From the NCBI GenBank assembly GCA_002007465.1, contig LNAC01001230.1, forward strand, positions 1 through 64,000: a stretch of DNA of 64,000 nt, in the 5' to 3' direction. A program made the translations under genes and the position numbers. The notes under the pieces are model-generated. The model searched no databases and was not told the origin of the DNA. It saw only the letters and a list, made by a program, of their open reading frames with translations. How positions within the stretch are numbered: position 1 is the first letter of the stretch; each line of letters opens with the position of its first letter. This DNA is from Ailurus styani. Its lineage: Eukaryota > Chordata > Mammalia > Carnivora > Ailuridae. Shown here in pieces: positions 23,454 to 35,414 of this stretch.

Positions 23454-25914
23454 ATATGGAGCTCAGCAGAAAGATTGTGGGGAATTGAGAGAGCAGAGGA
23501 CCAGAGAATCAAGTAGGATTGGTAAACAGTTTTGATGGCTCCTTTGAGGCTAGTGAACTCAAATTTATAATAATACCAACAGGAGTATTGTGGGATACTT
23601 GGCCACTTGGGTGATGACGGAGAGAAATAAGAACCTTGGCTGCATGAGGGATGAAGTTTTGCTTATGAGTTGTGATGAAAAGACAGAAGAGCAAAGGAGT
23701 TTATGGCATGGCCAAGAATATTACAATTATTATTGTAATACTGCAATATTACAATATTATATCATGAAATAATCCAGGATAAGGAACTGGAAAACAAGAG
23801 TAGATTGGAGGTTAGCAGAAATTAAGGAGTCAATGGATTCCCTTTTAGCCGATCTGGAGCCACCACAGAATCCTTGAAAATCCAGGAATATGATTCTTTA
23901 TACCATGCAAGCTTATGATGTGCCTTGGCTTGACCTCATAAAAATGCTATCAATATGCTTGAACTCCAGAAAATTGTGCTTGCTCAGTCACTAAATCATG
24001 ACCAAGCTGTTTGTCTTAAGGTGCCAAGACAAAGATAATCTCAGTGATATCTAATCCCCAGAGGTCTGTGCTTTGTAAGCCCAAAGCTAAATCCAATAAA
24101 TCTATTCACAATTAAGATACTTTTTCATATTCATTAGACTTTCACTTTAATTAAAGGCTTATTTCTCTATGTGGTTTTTAAGGAAATGTGGAAGTTAAAG
24201 TTATAAATCTAAACCTTAAATAACAAACCTTTCCTTAGGCTTATATATTGGCAAAACTTATTACTGAGGTAGCTTCAATATTAATAATAACTATTAACAA
24301 ATAGCCCTGGGCAACATAATCTCAGAGGACACCTCTATACTTTTAGCATCAGTGGCCCATCATTACTGAGATATCTAGAAAAACGTTTGGGGACAGGTGA
24401 GGAAAGAGATAAACTGAGACCCTCAGGCAGAATGGCACTGAAAGGAAAAATGTGCAGTTTTGTGATGTCCTGCTCTTGGGATTTTCTTAGGCTTACCAAA
24501 TCAATGTGAGGAAGAACATTTCTCGACTTACATTACTGTGTAATCAAAGTTATTTACTTGCACATTTGGGGGATTGTAAATGATTCTGACCTTTGCTAAA
24601 CTATTATGCACAGAAAGGAACACTGTCCCTTTAAAACTTGCCTCTTGATGTTAATAAATTAGGGACTTCTCACAGTTCCTTGCCAGATTCCATTTGCTGT
24701 AATGTTGAATTGAAGTTTCCAGGTGAAATGAACAGCTGCCAAGCTAGCCTTTCAAGAAGCTGCCTTTGGGAACATAATACTTTATTATCCGTGTTGTGCC
24801 ATTCTATGCTGAGTAGTAGTTAAAATAATGAGAGGTCTGACTAAGTGATCTATTTCAAGGTCTATTTTCTCCTTAGCTAGAGAAGCACCTTCAGACTGTT
24901 CCATCCATCTGTTCTTCCTCAGGGCACAAGAAGCAAGTCAGTTGGCTGGAAAACCAAACTTATAAACTGAATTCAGTCTTTAATATGTTTATCTAAAACC
25001 AAGGTTTTGACTTCCCTGGAATCACGTCTTCTTTCACTGGTTAAGAATCTTTCACATTTTTTTGAGTTTAAAAGTTTGCCAGTTTCCTGTGCCCACTAAT
25101 CAAGGACAGTTAGTTTTTTTGTTTGTTTTTTTGTTTGTTTTTAACCCCTTCAAACTTCAGCCCCTGGTTTATGACAGAACAAAATTTACCATTAGTCTAG
25201 TTCTATTTCTTGCTGGCGGATCATAATTTCCTCTTAAAGGGTTTTTGGGGAAAGATGCAATAATCTTCAAAAGTTGGCTTGGACATCGAATGGATTTTAT
25301 TAAGCAACAGTTTGAGTTGAGTACAAGTGAATTGAAAACACATTGCAAATAATAGAGGAAAAATGTCTTCGGAAAATCACATATTGGGTCTTTCCAATGG
25401 CAAAACAATTTAAAATTTGTTTTGGTGCTTGGCAAAAACAAACATATATGAGTTTGTTGGGAAGAAATGGAAGAAATTCAGTTTTCTGGGAAGAAGACAT
25501 TGAATTATCTCTTGTCATGAAGTAGTATAACCTGTTCATATCTTTCTTATCTCCAGGAATAAAGTGACAGAGATTATGGTAACTAACATCCCTAAGTATA
25601 GAAAAATTATCCAAATTAACTGCAGCACAATTTGTTTTTAAAAGTAAGTTTCCTGGAATGCAATGCAAGACTGGAGGGAATGCAAGAATACTAGAATTCT
25701 AGACACTATAACAGGCACTGTGGGGGCTAATTTTGTCAGGAGCCTCATTCAATATTCCCAGACACTACTTAATGCATTCCATATTCATCCCAATTGCTGG
25801 AATTGGTATTTACCCCTGGTCAGCTCATTCTCTCTCATAGCTTATGGATTATAAACTGGAAGAGCCCTTAGAGGTCCTCTACTATGATTATAATTTGATC
25901 TCAGAGTCTAGGTC
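23454..25914. other. Unrecognised, mostly unique sequence
   Basis: About 2.5 kb with no confident gene or mobile element. A T/G-rich run lies at 25110-25142. Two overlapping minus-strand frames (25169-25441, 25300-25668) and smaller frames show no known motif. Confidence 0.45.
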
Positions 25915-26090
25915 AGCATCCTCAAAAGGTCCTTTCCTGACTCTCTTCATCAAAATTAGATCTTCCTCCCACTAGGTTTTTACTTATGGAACCTGTTTAT
26001 TTTCCTTGCTTATCTTTATTATCCTTCATTAAAAAAGTATTTATGCTCATCTGATGTCTACTATTCCATTAAACCATTAGCTGTGGCTAT
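25915..26090 (+). mobile_element. L2 3'-end relic
   Basis: 'ggtcctttcctgactctctt' near 25928, a 'ttccttgcttatctttatta' segment near 26001 and the following A/T-rich part match the order of the L2 3' consensus. Highly diverged. Confidence 0.5.
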
Positions 26091-27389
26091 ATTATATCCC
26101 TTCTATTCCCAAAATAATATCTTCACAGCCTCATCTCTGATTTCAGCCACTCATCTCATAATGATGACAAACTTCCTGACTCCAGGGGTCTTTCACTGTG
26201 CAGGAGTAAACTTCTCCTCTGCTGTAGTCCCTGTAGGACCCACTCACCAAGCAGACATTTGCAATCTTGTATGTAAGGAGTTAAGGTGCTGAGGAACAAC
26301 TTCCATCCAATGGGGTCCAGAGCTGACGGAGAAATGCTTCAGTTTATCCTCAGGTGGACTATGCTGAACTATTGGATTCATTCCTAGATAGAATTTTAGA
26401 CTTACTATTGGTTCTACTAAATACTATTTAATTGTGAATGTAGCCCATTTGCCTGGTGGCTTGACCAAAGTATTCATATGCACACTGGGAAGATCTGATT
26501 TTTATTCTTAGGTTTGTAGAAAGTTGGCTGTAGTGTTGAATTTTGAGTCCTCAGTGTGTCAAAATGGTTTACCTTGCACTGCACCAAGGGTTCTTTTGAT
26601 CTTTGCCAACTGATCAGCTGATCTTTATACTTCATTGTCACCTTTAACTGGACTCTGTCTCCAGATTCATGCTTAGAATTCTTCCTTTCTGACAACATCA
26701 GAGCTAGTTCTTGGTTCTTGTTCCAAGGTGGGGTCATGGAGACCCAGGAATATTCTCCCTGTTCTGGAGTTTCATTCATCCACTATCTCTTTCCCACTGA
26801 GTTCTGACAAGAGCATCAGAGTCTTCAGCACTCATTTGTTTCATAGTCCTTTTCTAAAGGATATTTAGTTTTTCTCAAAATTTCAGAGCAAGCAAGCATC
26901 TACGTTTATACATAGCTCTCAAATTGTTGTGTCTCCAGAGCTTGGGAATTCAAACCAGCTGACTTTTGAGATTTCTATTCCAGGACCTAAATTGCTTAGA
27001 GATTTTCAAAACCAACTCTATCCTTTGAATTATGACCTCAAGCAGAAGAGTAATCAAAGTGCCTGGCATTAGAACCTAGGGGTCACTAGCTGCAGCCAAG
27101 CAGCTCAGAATTCTGAGGAAAACCAATGACCAGAACTCTAGTGGTCCCTGGAGCAGAGCTCAGCAGAGTGGACTTAATGGGAAACCATTTGAATTTGAAG
27201 TCCAAATTCAGTCTCCATGTCAAACTCAGAAGGAAAAACTATTCACCAAGTAACATACATCATAATAAGCCTTGAAGACTGCAAGTATTTTTTCAAAAAG
27301 TTAAATACTTTTTCCTAGCCAGGTTATTATTAGTGTACTGTCTAAACCCTATTTACAGTACAAAAAGGTGAGAAATTCCATTTAAAATG
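26091..27389. other. Unrecognised sequence
   Basis: About 1.3 kb without a recognised feature. A 101-codon minus-strand frame (26474-26779) is hydrophilic but matches no family I know and has no visible splice or promoter context. Confidence 0.4.
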
Positions 27390-27555
27390 CAAGGAAGTGG
27401 ATATTATCCCTATTTTACTGATGAGAAAACTAGACTCTGAAAGGTTAAATATCTTGCTCAAACCAGAAAGTTAAAAGGTGGTAGAGGTGACATTCAACCC
27501 CAAAACTATTTAACTCTGAAAGGCTTAGTTTGCTACAATACCATGCAGCATCCCT
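27390..27555 (+). mobile_element. MIR SINE relic
   Basis: 'ttatccctattttactgatg' near 27403, then 'ctctgaaaggttaaatatct' and 'tgacattcaaccccaaaact' follow the sense MIR order. Confidence 0.75.
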
Positions 27556-27559
27556 AGTT

Positions 27560-28062
27560 AAAAAAGCCAAAAACAAAACAAAACAAAAGATTTTGCTCAA
27601 ATGGATAAATTTTATTTTTACCTTGAAAACTAAAAAATTTACTCCTGAGGAATATTACATATCTTCCAGGCTACCAACTTAATGTTGTATGAGAAAGAAA
27701 AAGAAAAAAAAAGTTTCCCCATCAGAATGGTATACATTTTCTCTTTATATCACATACCTAAAAAGTTTAGCACAGACATCTGAAAGTGGAATGAGGAAAA
27801 AAAGTTTTCTTTACTATCATTCTGATTTCTTTAGTTGTGGTTATTCTCATCAACTTGGTGGTGAAGTTTTACTTTCAATTGCCAAACCCCAAAATAGTAC
27901 TATAGGATCACGGTGAGATGAGTAGATATGGTCCTGGAATGTGTATAAGTCCCATTCTTTGATTTCCTCATATAAGGGAAGCAATTTCTACTACCAGTGA
28001 AAAAGGATGGCATGTAGATGGTAACCACAATGAGTTTTTATTTCTATTTCCCATTCTCCTTT
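27560..28062. other. Unrecognised sequence
   Basis: Includes short A/C-rich low complexity near 27560-27588 and A-rich sequence near 27691-27713. No gene seen. Confidence 0.4.
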
Positions 28063-28078
28063 TAAAATTTTATTTATA

Positions 28079-28295
28079 GGGTGCCTGGGTGGCTCAGTGG
28101 GTTAAAGCCTCTGCCTTCGGCTCAGGTCATGATCTCAGGGTCCTGGGATCGAGGCCCGCATCGGGCTTTCTGCTCCGCAGGGAGCCTGCTTCCTCCTCTC
28201 TCTCTGCCTGACTCTCTGCCTACTTGTAACCTCTCTCTCTCTGTGTCAAATAAATAAATAAAATCTTTAAAAAAATAAATAAAAAATAAAAAAAA
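28079..28295 (+). mobile_element. SINEC (mustelid-type) with 14-bp target duplication
   Basis: Full-length sense copy: 'gtgcctgggtggctcagtgg', 'ggtcatgatctcagggtcct', a CT-rich 3' body and a long A-rich tail. The target duplication TAAAATTTTATTTA lies at 28063-28076 and 28296-28309. Confidence 0.96.
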
Positions 28296-28539
28296 TAAAA
28301 TTTTATTTAGAGAGATATATCCCTTCCCTGCCCCTCAATTAAAACTAGGGCATGCTCATGATTTCTCTGTTTCCATACAGATTAAAAAAAAAGAAGAAGA
28401 AAAATACTGTTTTGGTCATAAAATGTCATAATTCATAAATTCCATATCCAGTCAATATCCAAAATTAATATCCAGTCCCACATAAGCATTAATATTCTTA
28501 AACTCAGTGGCAGATCTCTAACTTAATCTACTTCAGGTT

Positions 28540-28905
28540 GGGGTAGAGGGTGAAGAAATTGGTGAAGGTGGTCAAAAGTGACAGATTTCTAGTTATAAGA
28601 TAAATTAGTTCTGGGGGTGAGATGCACAGTGTGGTCACTATAGTTCCCATACCAAATATATATTGCATATTTAAAAATTGTTAAGGGAAGAGATTTTAAA
28701 AATTCTTATCACAAGAAAATAAGATTTGTAACTATGTGAGGCTAACTAAAGTTAGTGTGATAATCATTTTGAAATATATAAATACATTAAGTCATTATGT
28801 TGTTTACACCTTAAACTAATACAAATATTAGTATATTATATAGTATATTATATGAATAATTAGTATATTTATGTGAGTAAATATATCTCAATAAAACTGG
28901 GAAAA
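28540..28905 (+). mobile_element. LINE-1 3' UTR fragment
   Basis: 'gtgaaggtggtcaaaagtga' near 28562, 'tctagttataagataaatta', 'gtggtcactatagttcccat' and the terminal 'aaatatatctcaataaaact' match the L1MA/L1MB 3' end. The element is 5'-truncated. Confidence 0.82.
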
Positions 28906-28978
28906 AAGATGATATGGTTCCCTTAAAATTAAAAAGAATCACTGTGGTATATCTGGAGTGTGTGTTGTGGAAATAAAG

Positions 28979-29028
28979 GCCACACACACTCACACACACA
29001 CTCACACACACACACGCACACATACACA
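28979..29028 (+). repeat. (CA)n microsatellite
   Basis: About 50 bases of CA with CT and CG interruptions. A minus-strand frame over it encodes low-complexity sequence only. Confidence 0.95.
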
Positions 29029-29029
29029 C

Positions 29030-29743
29030 TTCTGATTTAACTTCCTTCAGGCAGAGAGCCTGCTTGGGGAGGGTTATGAGGTTCTTCTATTCTCTGCTTT
29101 CTTCATGCTCACATTCTCCATTTCCATGCCTGGGCAAGAGTTGTGGAAGGTGAGTCTACAGGCCAGTTCTTAGTGTTTCACTTGTTAGCAATCTGGGCCT
29201 GGCAGATGGCTTAAGTTAGTGATCCTGAGTGTTCCCATCTAATGATGAAAGCTAGATCCTTCTCTTGTGGGTGCTTTTGTTGGCCCTTCAAAGGTTGCCT
29301 GCTTGCCATTCTTTCCGAAAGTTGTCATGATCATCTAGCAGTATCTAGGTCCCAGATGGTCTCTTGTAACCTCTAACTCAATCCCTGGGCATCCAGCACC
29401 ATACTCTCAGGCCTCCTTCTGAGGACCCTGTGACCCTCCAAAAGACCGAACTGGTCAGGACCCAGAAGACTCTGTACTTACTCTCTTAATCAAAGGCCCA
29501 GAGCTGCTCAGTGAAGAACAGTCTTACAACACTTGGAGTTTCAGCATCATCTGAGTGCAGTCACACTCAGAGTCTATCATCAAGGATGTTAGTCTGCCCT
29601 ATTATCGCCTTCTGAATTTCTAGGAACCTGTTTAGACTCCAGCTATGGTTCGCTTTAGCTTCTTCAGGCAGGAGTCAGCTAGTATTCTCTGTTTTTGGAC
29701 CTTGGGGAATATATCTCAAAACATTCTGAGTGATTCCCTTATC
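29030..29743. other. Unrecognised G+C-richer sequence
   Basis: About 700 bases with noticeably higher G+C than neighbours and no recognised repeat or intact frame. It could be an old LTR, a retroviral relic or unique DNA. Confidence 0.4.
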
Positions 29744-29757
29744 AAGGATGTTATCTA

Positions 29758-29910
29758 GGGGCAGCTGGGTGGCTCAGTTGGTTAAGTGGCTGCCTTCAGC
29801 TCAGTCCTGGAATGGAGCCCCGCATCTGGTTCTGCTTCTCCCTCTCCCTCTATCTGCTGCTCTGCCTAATTGTGCTATCTCTCTAATAAATAAATAAAAT
29901 CTTTTAAAAA
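29758..29910 (+). mobile_element. SINEC, internally shortened
   Basis: Sense head 'gcagctgggtggctcagttg', lacking the usual 'gtcatgatctcagggtcctg' block, with tail 'taaataaataaaatctttta'. Duplicated target AAGGAT(G/T)TTATCTA at 29744-29757 and 29911-29924. Confidence 0.93.
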
Positions 29911-29924
29911 AAGGATTTTATCTA

Positions 29925-32299
29925 AAACTTAAAAATAAGGCAAAAAAAGATTACCATGTGTCTTTTCAAATTAGTGTCAGAGTATTGTCTGACTAACCTG
30001 TGCAGAGATCATCTGTCACTCTAAAAGAAAGTAACATTTTTTATTTACTATTTACCAATAATTAAGTCTCATACTCTGGAAAGTTAGATACTAAATAAAT
30101 AGATATTAACTAAATTAAAGCCAAAATTTTTTTGGTCAGTAGAGATGCAAATGACTTTTTTTGTGGAGAAGATGATTGAGTTCTATGCTTATGATTTTTT
30201 GTCCTATAGGACATTATACAATTTTCTATATAACTTTGGAAACTTATCTGGTATTTGTTTTTTTTACTGAATATGTATGTATAAAAATGTATATTATGTT
30301 ATGTTACATATGTTATTACGTGTTACAAATATATTTTGTAACGCATATGTTTTAATATTTTCAGTATGTTGATTATATATATTTGTTTTGTTACCAGGCT
30401 GGTTACTCATTAATGAGTTAAATGAATTATTGACCCAGACTCACTGTTTATTTGTATGAGTTAAATTTTCCAAAATTGTATTTTGATACTCCTGAAGCTC
30501 CCTTTCTAAGCTTGAAATTAGAAGATGTTGCCTTGCTTCTCATCCCTTGGGAGGAGGATGGTGAGATCTCAGCAAAGCAACAGCTCTTTGTGAAGAACTG
30601 TGTTCACCAATCTCTTTTGCAGAAGTCTCTCTTCACACTCTGGCCCCTTACTATATTCATGAAGTGGATGAAAAGATTTGGGATTCTGGGAACAGGTTTT
30701 GGATCATTCTGTTTGAAGATTGGCATGTGGAAGATTGTCTCTCACTTATGTTTGACTCTGTGATAAACTATCATATAGACAATTCAGTCAACGTGAGAAA
30801 CAAAGTCATCCTCTAACATCTTGTTTTACTACTATGAAAATAAAAGAATAAACTGACTGAATGGACAAAGGCAAATGCGATTACTTTTGACTTTTGACTC
30901 ATTCGTAGGAAACCAAATTCTCACATTTGGAACATCTTTTACTTAATAAGTCCTTTTTATTCTCAATGTGGATTCAGCTGGCAATATTCTTTGAACCTCA
31001 CATTTTTTCAAAGTATTTATGTCTAGATACTTCTAAAGAGGTCAGTATCAATTAGTCTGATTTCTATCATCTGCGAAGCTGAGAATTCTTTGCTATTTAT
31101 ATAGAGCAGATACAAGGCAGGTACTGAGCAGGGACACAGAGGACAGACAATGACCTCATCTCAAATATTTTCTTCTTACACATGTAACATGATCATTCTG
31201 TTTTAAAGTGACTTTTAAGAACATTAGCCTTCCTATGTAAAACTTGTATGCGAAAATACCTTCCAAAATCATTTATAAGTGATCAACTAGGGAATCATTT
31301 ATCTGATTATGATTATCACCCCTTACCTTGTTTTAATATCAATTATGGAGATGTGCTTCCATAATATAAAAGGTTCTGTGACATGTGTCTGTACACAACC
31401 TGAAAATCTGAGGACAAAATAAATGCAAGACATTTCATTTAACATAGCCTTGAACATGTGGAATTATTTGCAATTACCAACTAAAATGGGATTGAGAAGA
31501 ACTTCCAGGCTGGGATTTTCTTTGCTCATTGCATTTCATTTTCAGATGATTAAAACTTTGGAAAATGATGATGTCGGCATAGGCAAGCCCAAAGAGGTGG
31601 CAATCTTTAGTTAGAGGTATAAGATGATGTCACCTCAACAACTAGGAGATTTCTACAAGGTTTTAGATTTTTTAAAAAGCAAAAATATTTGTTCATTGCA
31701 AACATTAGGATCTGGAGTTGACTGATTAGCATTATAGTGGTATATTTTCTGGGAAAATACTAAATACAAAATGGTCCCCCACTTTCCATTTTACATTCAG
31801 GCCCTGCAATCTTTGAAATGCTTGAAATGCAAGTTGTAAAATGCAAGTTTAAAAGAGAATTCATTGTGCCAGAATTGACAGAGGGCAGCAGAAAACTTAC
31901 AAGCTGTCCTCTAGTCGATTCAAAAAGTAATTAATTGCAGCTGCTGTTTTGCAGCAAGCTGGGGAAATGTCACCAAATACAGAAAACTCCAAAAAGAATG
32001 ACAAGGCCTTCCTGTAATTTTCCCAGCCTAAACAGAAACGAGATGAATGCATTATGACTGCTGTAGGTAATGAGACTTTGTAAGATTATTATAAATAGGG
32101 TGCATAATTAGCATTCTACAGTTCAGTAAGCATTTTGTGTTGTTTTTGTGAATTTGGAGTAGGCCCCAATGGCTTAACAAAACATTCAACTCTCTCTAAA
32201 CCAGGCAAACATCTTGGCTTCTGACACTGCTTCCAAATTCACTGATTGTCAATTACTTGTGAAGATAAATTTAGAAAAGAATCAAAACATTAACTACAA
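29925..32299. other. Mostly unrecognised sequence
   Basis: About 2.4 kb, A+T-rich at left. The strongest open frame (30452-30763) is listed separately. A short perfect inverted repeat with arms GTTACAAA / TTTGTAAC occurs near 30330-30350. No other feature is supported. Confidence 0.4.
30452..30763 (+). other. Unidentified 103-codon open frame, probably not a gene
   Basis: I do not recognise this product. The frame begins MYELNFPKLY and contains a mixed-charge segment near residues 20-45. The local sequence is G+C-richer than its surroundings, and a polyadenylation-like 'aaaataaaagaataaact' lies about 75 bases after the stop. Beyond residue 65 a second frame reads as an acidic, coding-like segment, as would a decayed retrocopy with a frameshift. 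No splice sites, signal peptide or known motif were seen. It may be chance or a fragment of an unknown retropseudogene. Confidence 0.15.
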
Positions 32300-32525
32300 G
32301 AAGAATTAACAGTGAGTTAGTGGCTACCATGTGTCAGCAATGTGCTATTCACTCTACAAACTACACATTCCATATATTATCTCATTTAATCTGCATAAGG
32401 CAACTATTGTTCTTCTCTTTCATAGATGAGAAACTTAGGTCTAAAGAGGTAAACTTAACCAATATTCATAGATAACAAACTATCTGAACTCAGGTCTATA
32501 CACTCTGAAATCCTTGATTCTTTGA
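32300..32525 (+). mobile_element. MIR SINE relic
   Basis: One of the clearer MIRs here: 'gtggctaccatgtgtcagca', 'attatctcatttaatctgca', 'ttcatagatgagaaacttag' and 'actctgaaatccttgattc' in consensus order. Confidence 0.82.
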
Positions 32526-33089
32526 ATTATATCATTTTACTTTCCACAGTCTGCCATGTATGAAAATTTATACTGTGGATTTTTTCCTTTGAGCAGCTCT
32601 TTGGAGTGGTGTTTGCTATGCTTTTTAGTGAAAAATGCTCCAGAAGGGCAAATGCATTCACTATGGAGTGGCTGGTAAAGGCAGGTATTACAAAGGAAAA
32701 ACAAAAATATGTTGAAATTGTTACCGAAGGAGTGTCAGGCACCATCCATCATTCTGTACTTGTATTTGTAAAAGTGAACTCATAATATCCAAAACTTTTC
32801 ATTTATTTTTGGTAAGGGTTAAAAACAGAAATACTAAAAATAATATGACTATCTTTGACTTTAAAATGAAAGGAAGGCATCATCAGCTTAGAAGAACCCA
32901 GTAAAAAGGAAGGAATGCATATCTCTTTGTATCAAGAAAAACAAATTATACTTTAGCTCTCAAATGTATCACGACCAAAGACATCTTGAAAACGATGGTA
33001 TGAACTAAGGATCTATATAATCAGGGGCTTCTGGGAAAGGAAATACAGGGAAAAAGAGTAAGCCAGGTTTCTGAGGAGCACCTTATCAA
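32526..33089. other. Unrecognised sequence
   Basis: About 560 bases without a supported feature. Confidence 0.4.
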
Positions 33090-33520
33090 TGTATTAGTTA
33101 GGATATGCTCTAAAATAATGCAACCCAAAGACCCAAGGCACAAGGGCTTAAGAACTATAGAAGCTTACGTTTCTTTCATATAATGGTTAAAAATAAGAAG
33201 TCCATAACCACTAGGGAAGCTCTGCCATCCTTAGGATATACCTTCATCTCTGGATGCCTGGCCTCTGCCATCAGATATGTATGTGCCAGTCACTAGCAAA
33301 GAAGAGAGGGTCAAGGACAGAGCATACTTGCTCATCTATGAGTAAGGTCCAAACTGGCACACTTCCCCATCACGGCTTAGAACTTAGTCATTTGGCCACA
33401 AGGGCTCCTGGAAAATGGAGTCCTGTGTTAATTGGCCACATGCTCAGCTAAGACTCTGGAAGGACATTATGAATACTGGTGGACAACTACCAATATCTGC
33501 CATACTCAGCCAGGGAAGGA
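33090..33520 (+). repeat. Probable ancient interspersed repeat, family uncertain
   Basis: 'tattagttaggatatgctct', 'ggcacaagggcttaagaact' and 'aggaagtg'-like blocks further on recall a common old mammalian repeat beginning with a gctgtaacaaa-type phrase. Two short frames over it (33254-33451, 33415-33633) have no known motif. Confidence 0.35.
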
Positions 33521-33854
33521 AGGAAAGTAGGTGGCTGAACCCCAGAAAACATCATGGTCCAAAGGTTGAGTTGAGGATTTCCTTCTGTCTCTTCAAATTC
33601 TCTCCTCTTTTTCTGGATACCTCTTTTCCCTAACTATCTCTGGTGTATTGTAAAGTAGAGGAAAGAAATACAGTTGTTAAACATGCAAGGTGGGGTTTTG
33701 GTGCCCAAATTCCGCCATTCATCATTCCACCTTTCTCAGGTTGATAATATTAAAAAAAACAAAAACAAAAAAACAAAAGCTAAATGAAAAATAAAGGGCC
33801 AACATTATTTATTGTCAGACAAACATTATACAAACAAAAGTAGGGCTTTTCAAG

Positions 33855-33857
33855 ATT

Positions 33858-33942
<85 letters not shown>

Positions 33943-33960
33943 TTTCTTTCTTTTTTTTTT
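33855..33960 (-). repeat. (TTTC)n / (GAAA)n microsatellite
   Basis: About 100 nearly pure bases of CTTT on the plus strand with a single phase slip near 33940, ending in a T-run. A minus-strand frame reading repeated Lys-Glu-Arg over it is an artefact. Confidence 0.97.
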
Positions 33961-33964
33961 CCTT

Positions 33965-34955
33965 CAGGAAACTTTAGCCTGAAAGCCAAAGTATACTGTC
34001 CTACACCTTTCCATTTTTGGGGTCTATGGAGTCAAGTCTGAATCTTTTTATCCTATAAGTCATATGGACAAGAATGAAAAGTATGCTTCACACACACCCC
34101 TCCTCCCCCAATCTGAGATGGAAATGAAAGTGGGAAGAGGCTGGTGGACTGTGTCCAATGTGTGCCTACCTCATGACTTCCAGACACAGAAGAGAGAATG
34201 CTGCATTTGGGTGCAAGACCTAGAAGCAGAACACTGCTAATGGTTGGGTGGCTTTTACGTTGTATTCACTACTAGCTCTGACCAATCACTTCAGCTTCTC
34301 CTCCTTTTGGGGAGGTAGTTAGCAATGGGTAGAGACAGAAAGGAGTGGTAAAGGCAGAAATTTCCTCCTCTTCAGGTTGAAGTACGAAAAAGAAAATGAG
34401 AAAATAACAGACTCGTTACTGTAGAAGAAAGTATGACAAAACAAACCATACATACACTGCTTAATTGGTTCCTTTCCACTAAAGTGGAAATTCAAAGAGA
34501 AGTGTTTAAAACCAAAAGACTTCAGGGTAATAAGATGAGCCCAGCTATGGTTGTATATGTAGGAAGAATCTAAAGGAAACAAGACACAAAGATGCAAATA
34601 AGCAACCATACCTCTTCTGTTCTTGGACATAGGAGAAAAAGAACTTCTGGTCTGGGTGAGTTGTTTTTTCAATAGCATGAAGAACTCTCTGCTGTCAGTT
34701 ATCAGAGTGGCCATGTTCCTACATTCAAAAGAGGCTGATGCTCCAGTTAAGCATACAAGACTTGTCCTGCTGGTGTGTACTGCACCCTAAAGATCGTTTA
34801 TAGAGACCTTCATAGGAGCCTGAGTTTTTTCTTATTTACATCTCAGTACTGAGATGGCTGCTTGCTGAAATTGAAGGGAATCTAAACTTGGGCTTTTAAC
34901 TAGGAAGGCATTTGTGGTTCTTGATTAGTCTATGAAACCAAACACTAAATTTAGT
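33965..34955. other. Unrecognised sequence
   Basis: About 1 kb. The longest frame (34319-34714, minus, 131 codons) has no recognisable domain, and its composition (rich in Phe, Ser, Leu) is typical of chance frames in A+T-rich DNA. Confidence 0.4.
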
Positions 34956-34959
34956 GTGT

Positions 34960-35110
34960 GTGATTATAAGCCTCATTTTCCCATTATTAAAAGGGAAATA
35001 TTAACAAATATTGAACTCATTGGGTTATTATGAAGATGAACTAGCATTATGAACACCAGGCATTTAACACAATGCCTAATATGATGCAAATATGTAATAT
35101 ATTATTAAAA
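34960..35110 (-). mobile_element. MIR SINE relic, reverse orientation
   Basis: 'ataagcctcattttcccatt' near 34966, 'gggttattatgaagatgaac' near 35022 and 'cacaatgcctaatatgatgc' near 35069 follow the reversed MIR order. Confidence 0.7.
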
Positions 35111-35414
35111 TTATTGTTATGGATTTGATTTGCTATACAATATGGTAGGTTCAGGGGATAGAAGAACAATTAGCACATGTTTTTGCTTCAACAGATATAC
35201 AGCCTAATAGAAAGAGACAGATATGGCATTTTGAAGAGATACGGGAATGGGAGGCTCATTTGATTAAGGGACCCTGAACCAAGAAGCAGCAGAGTTTTAG
35301 ACGCCAGTAGCTTGGGTTTTGCCCATTGGCAGAAGTTGGGGGAAGGCCAGCACATAGAGTTGGGGGGGATGTTGGTTTTTGTCTTCTTGACCCGTTCCTG
35401 TTTTGACAGTGCAG

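Noticed and set aside
33780..33989. Lys/Glu/Arg-repeat protein on the minus strand
   Set aside because: It is a translation of the (GAAA)n microsatellite.
34319..34714. 131-codon minus-strand frame
   Set aside because: No recognisable domain, chance-like composition, and no splice or polyadenylation context; not enough to call a gene.
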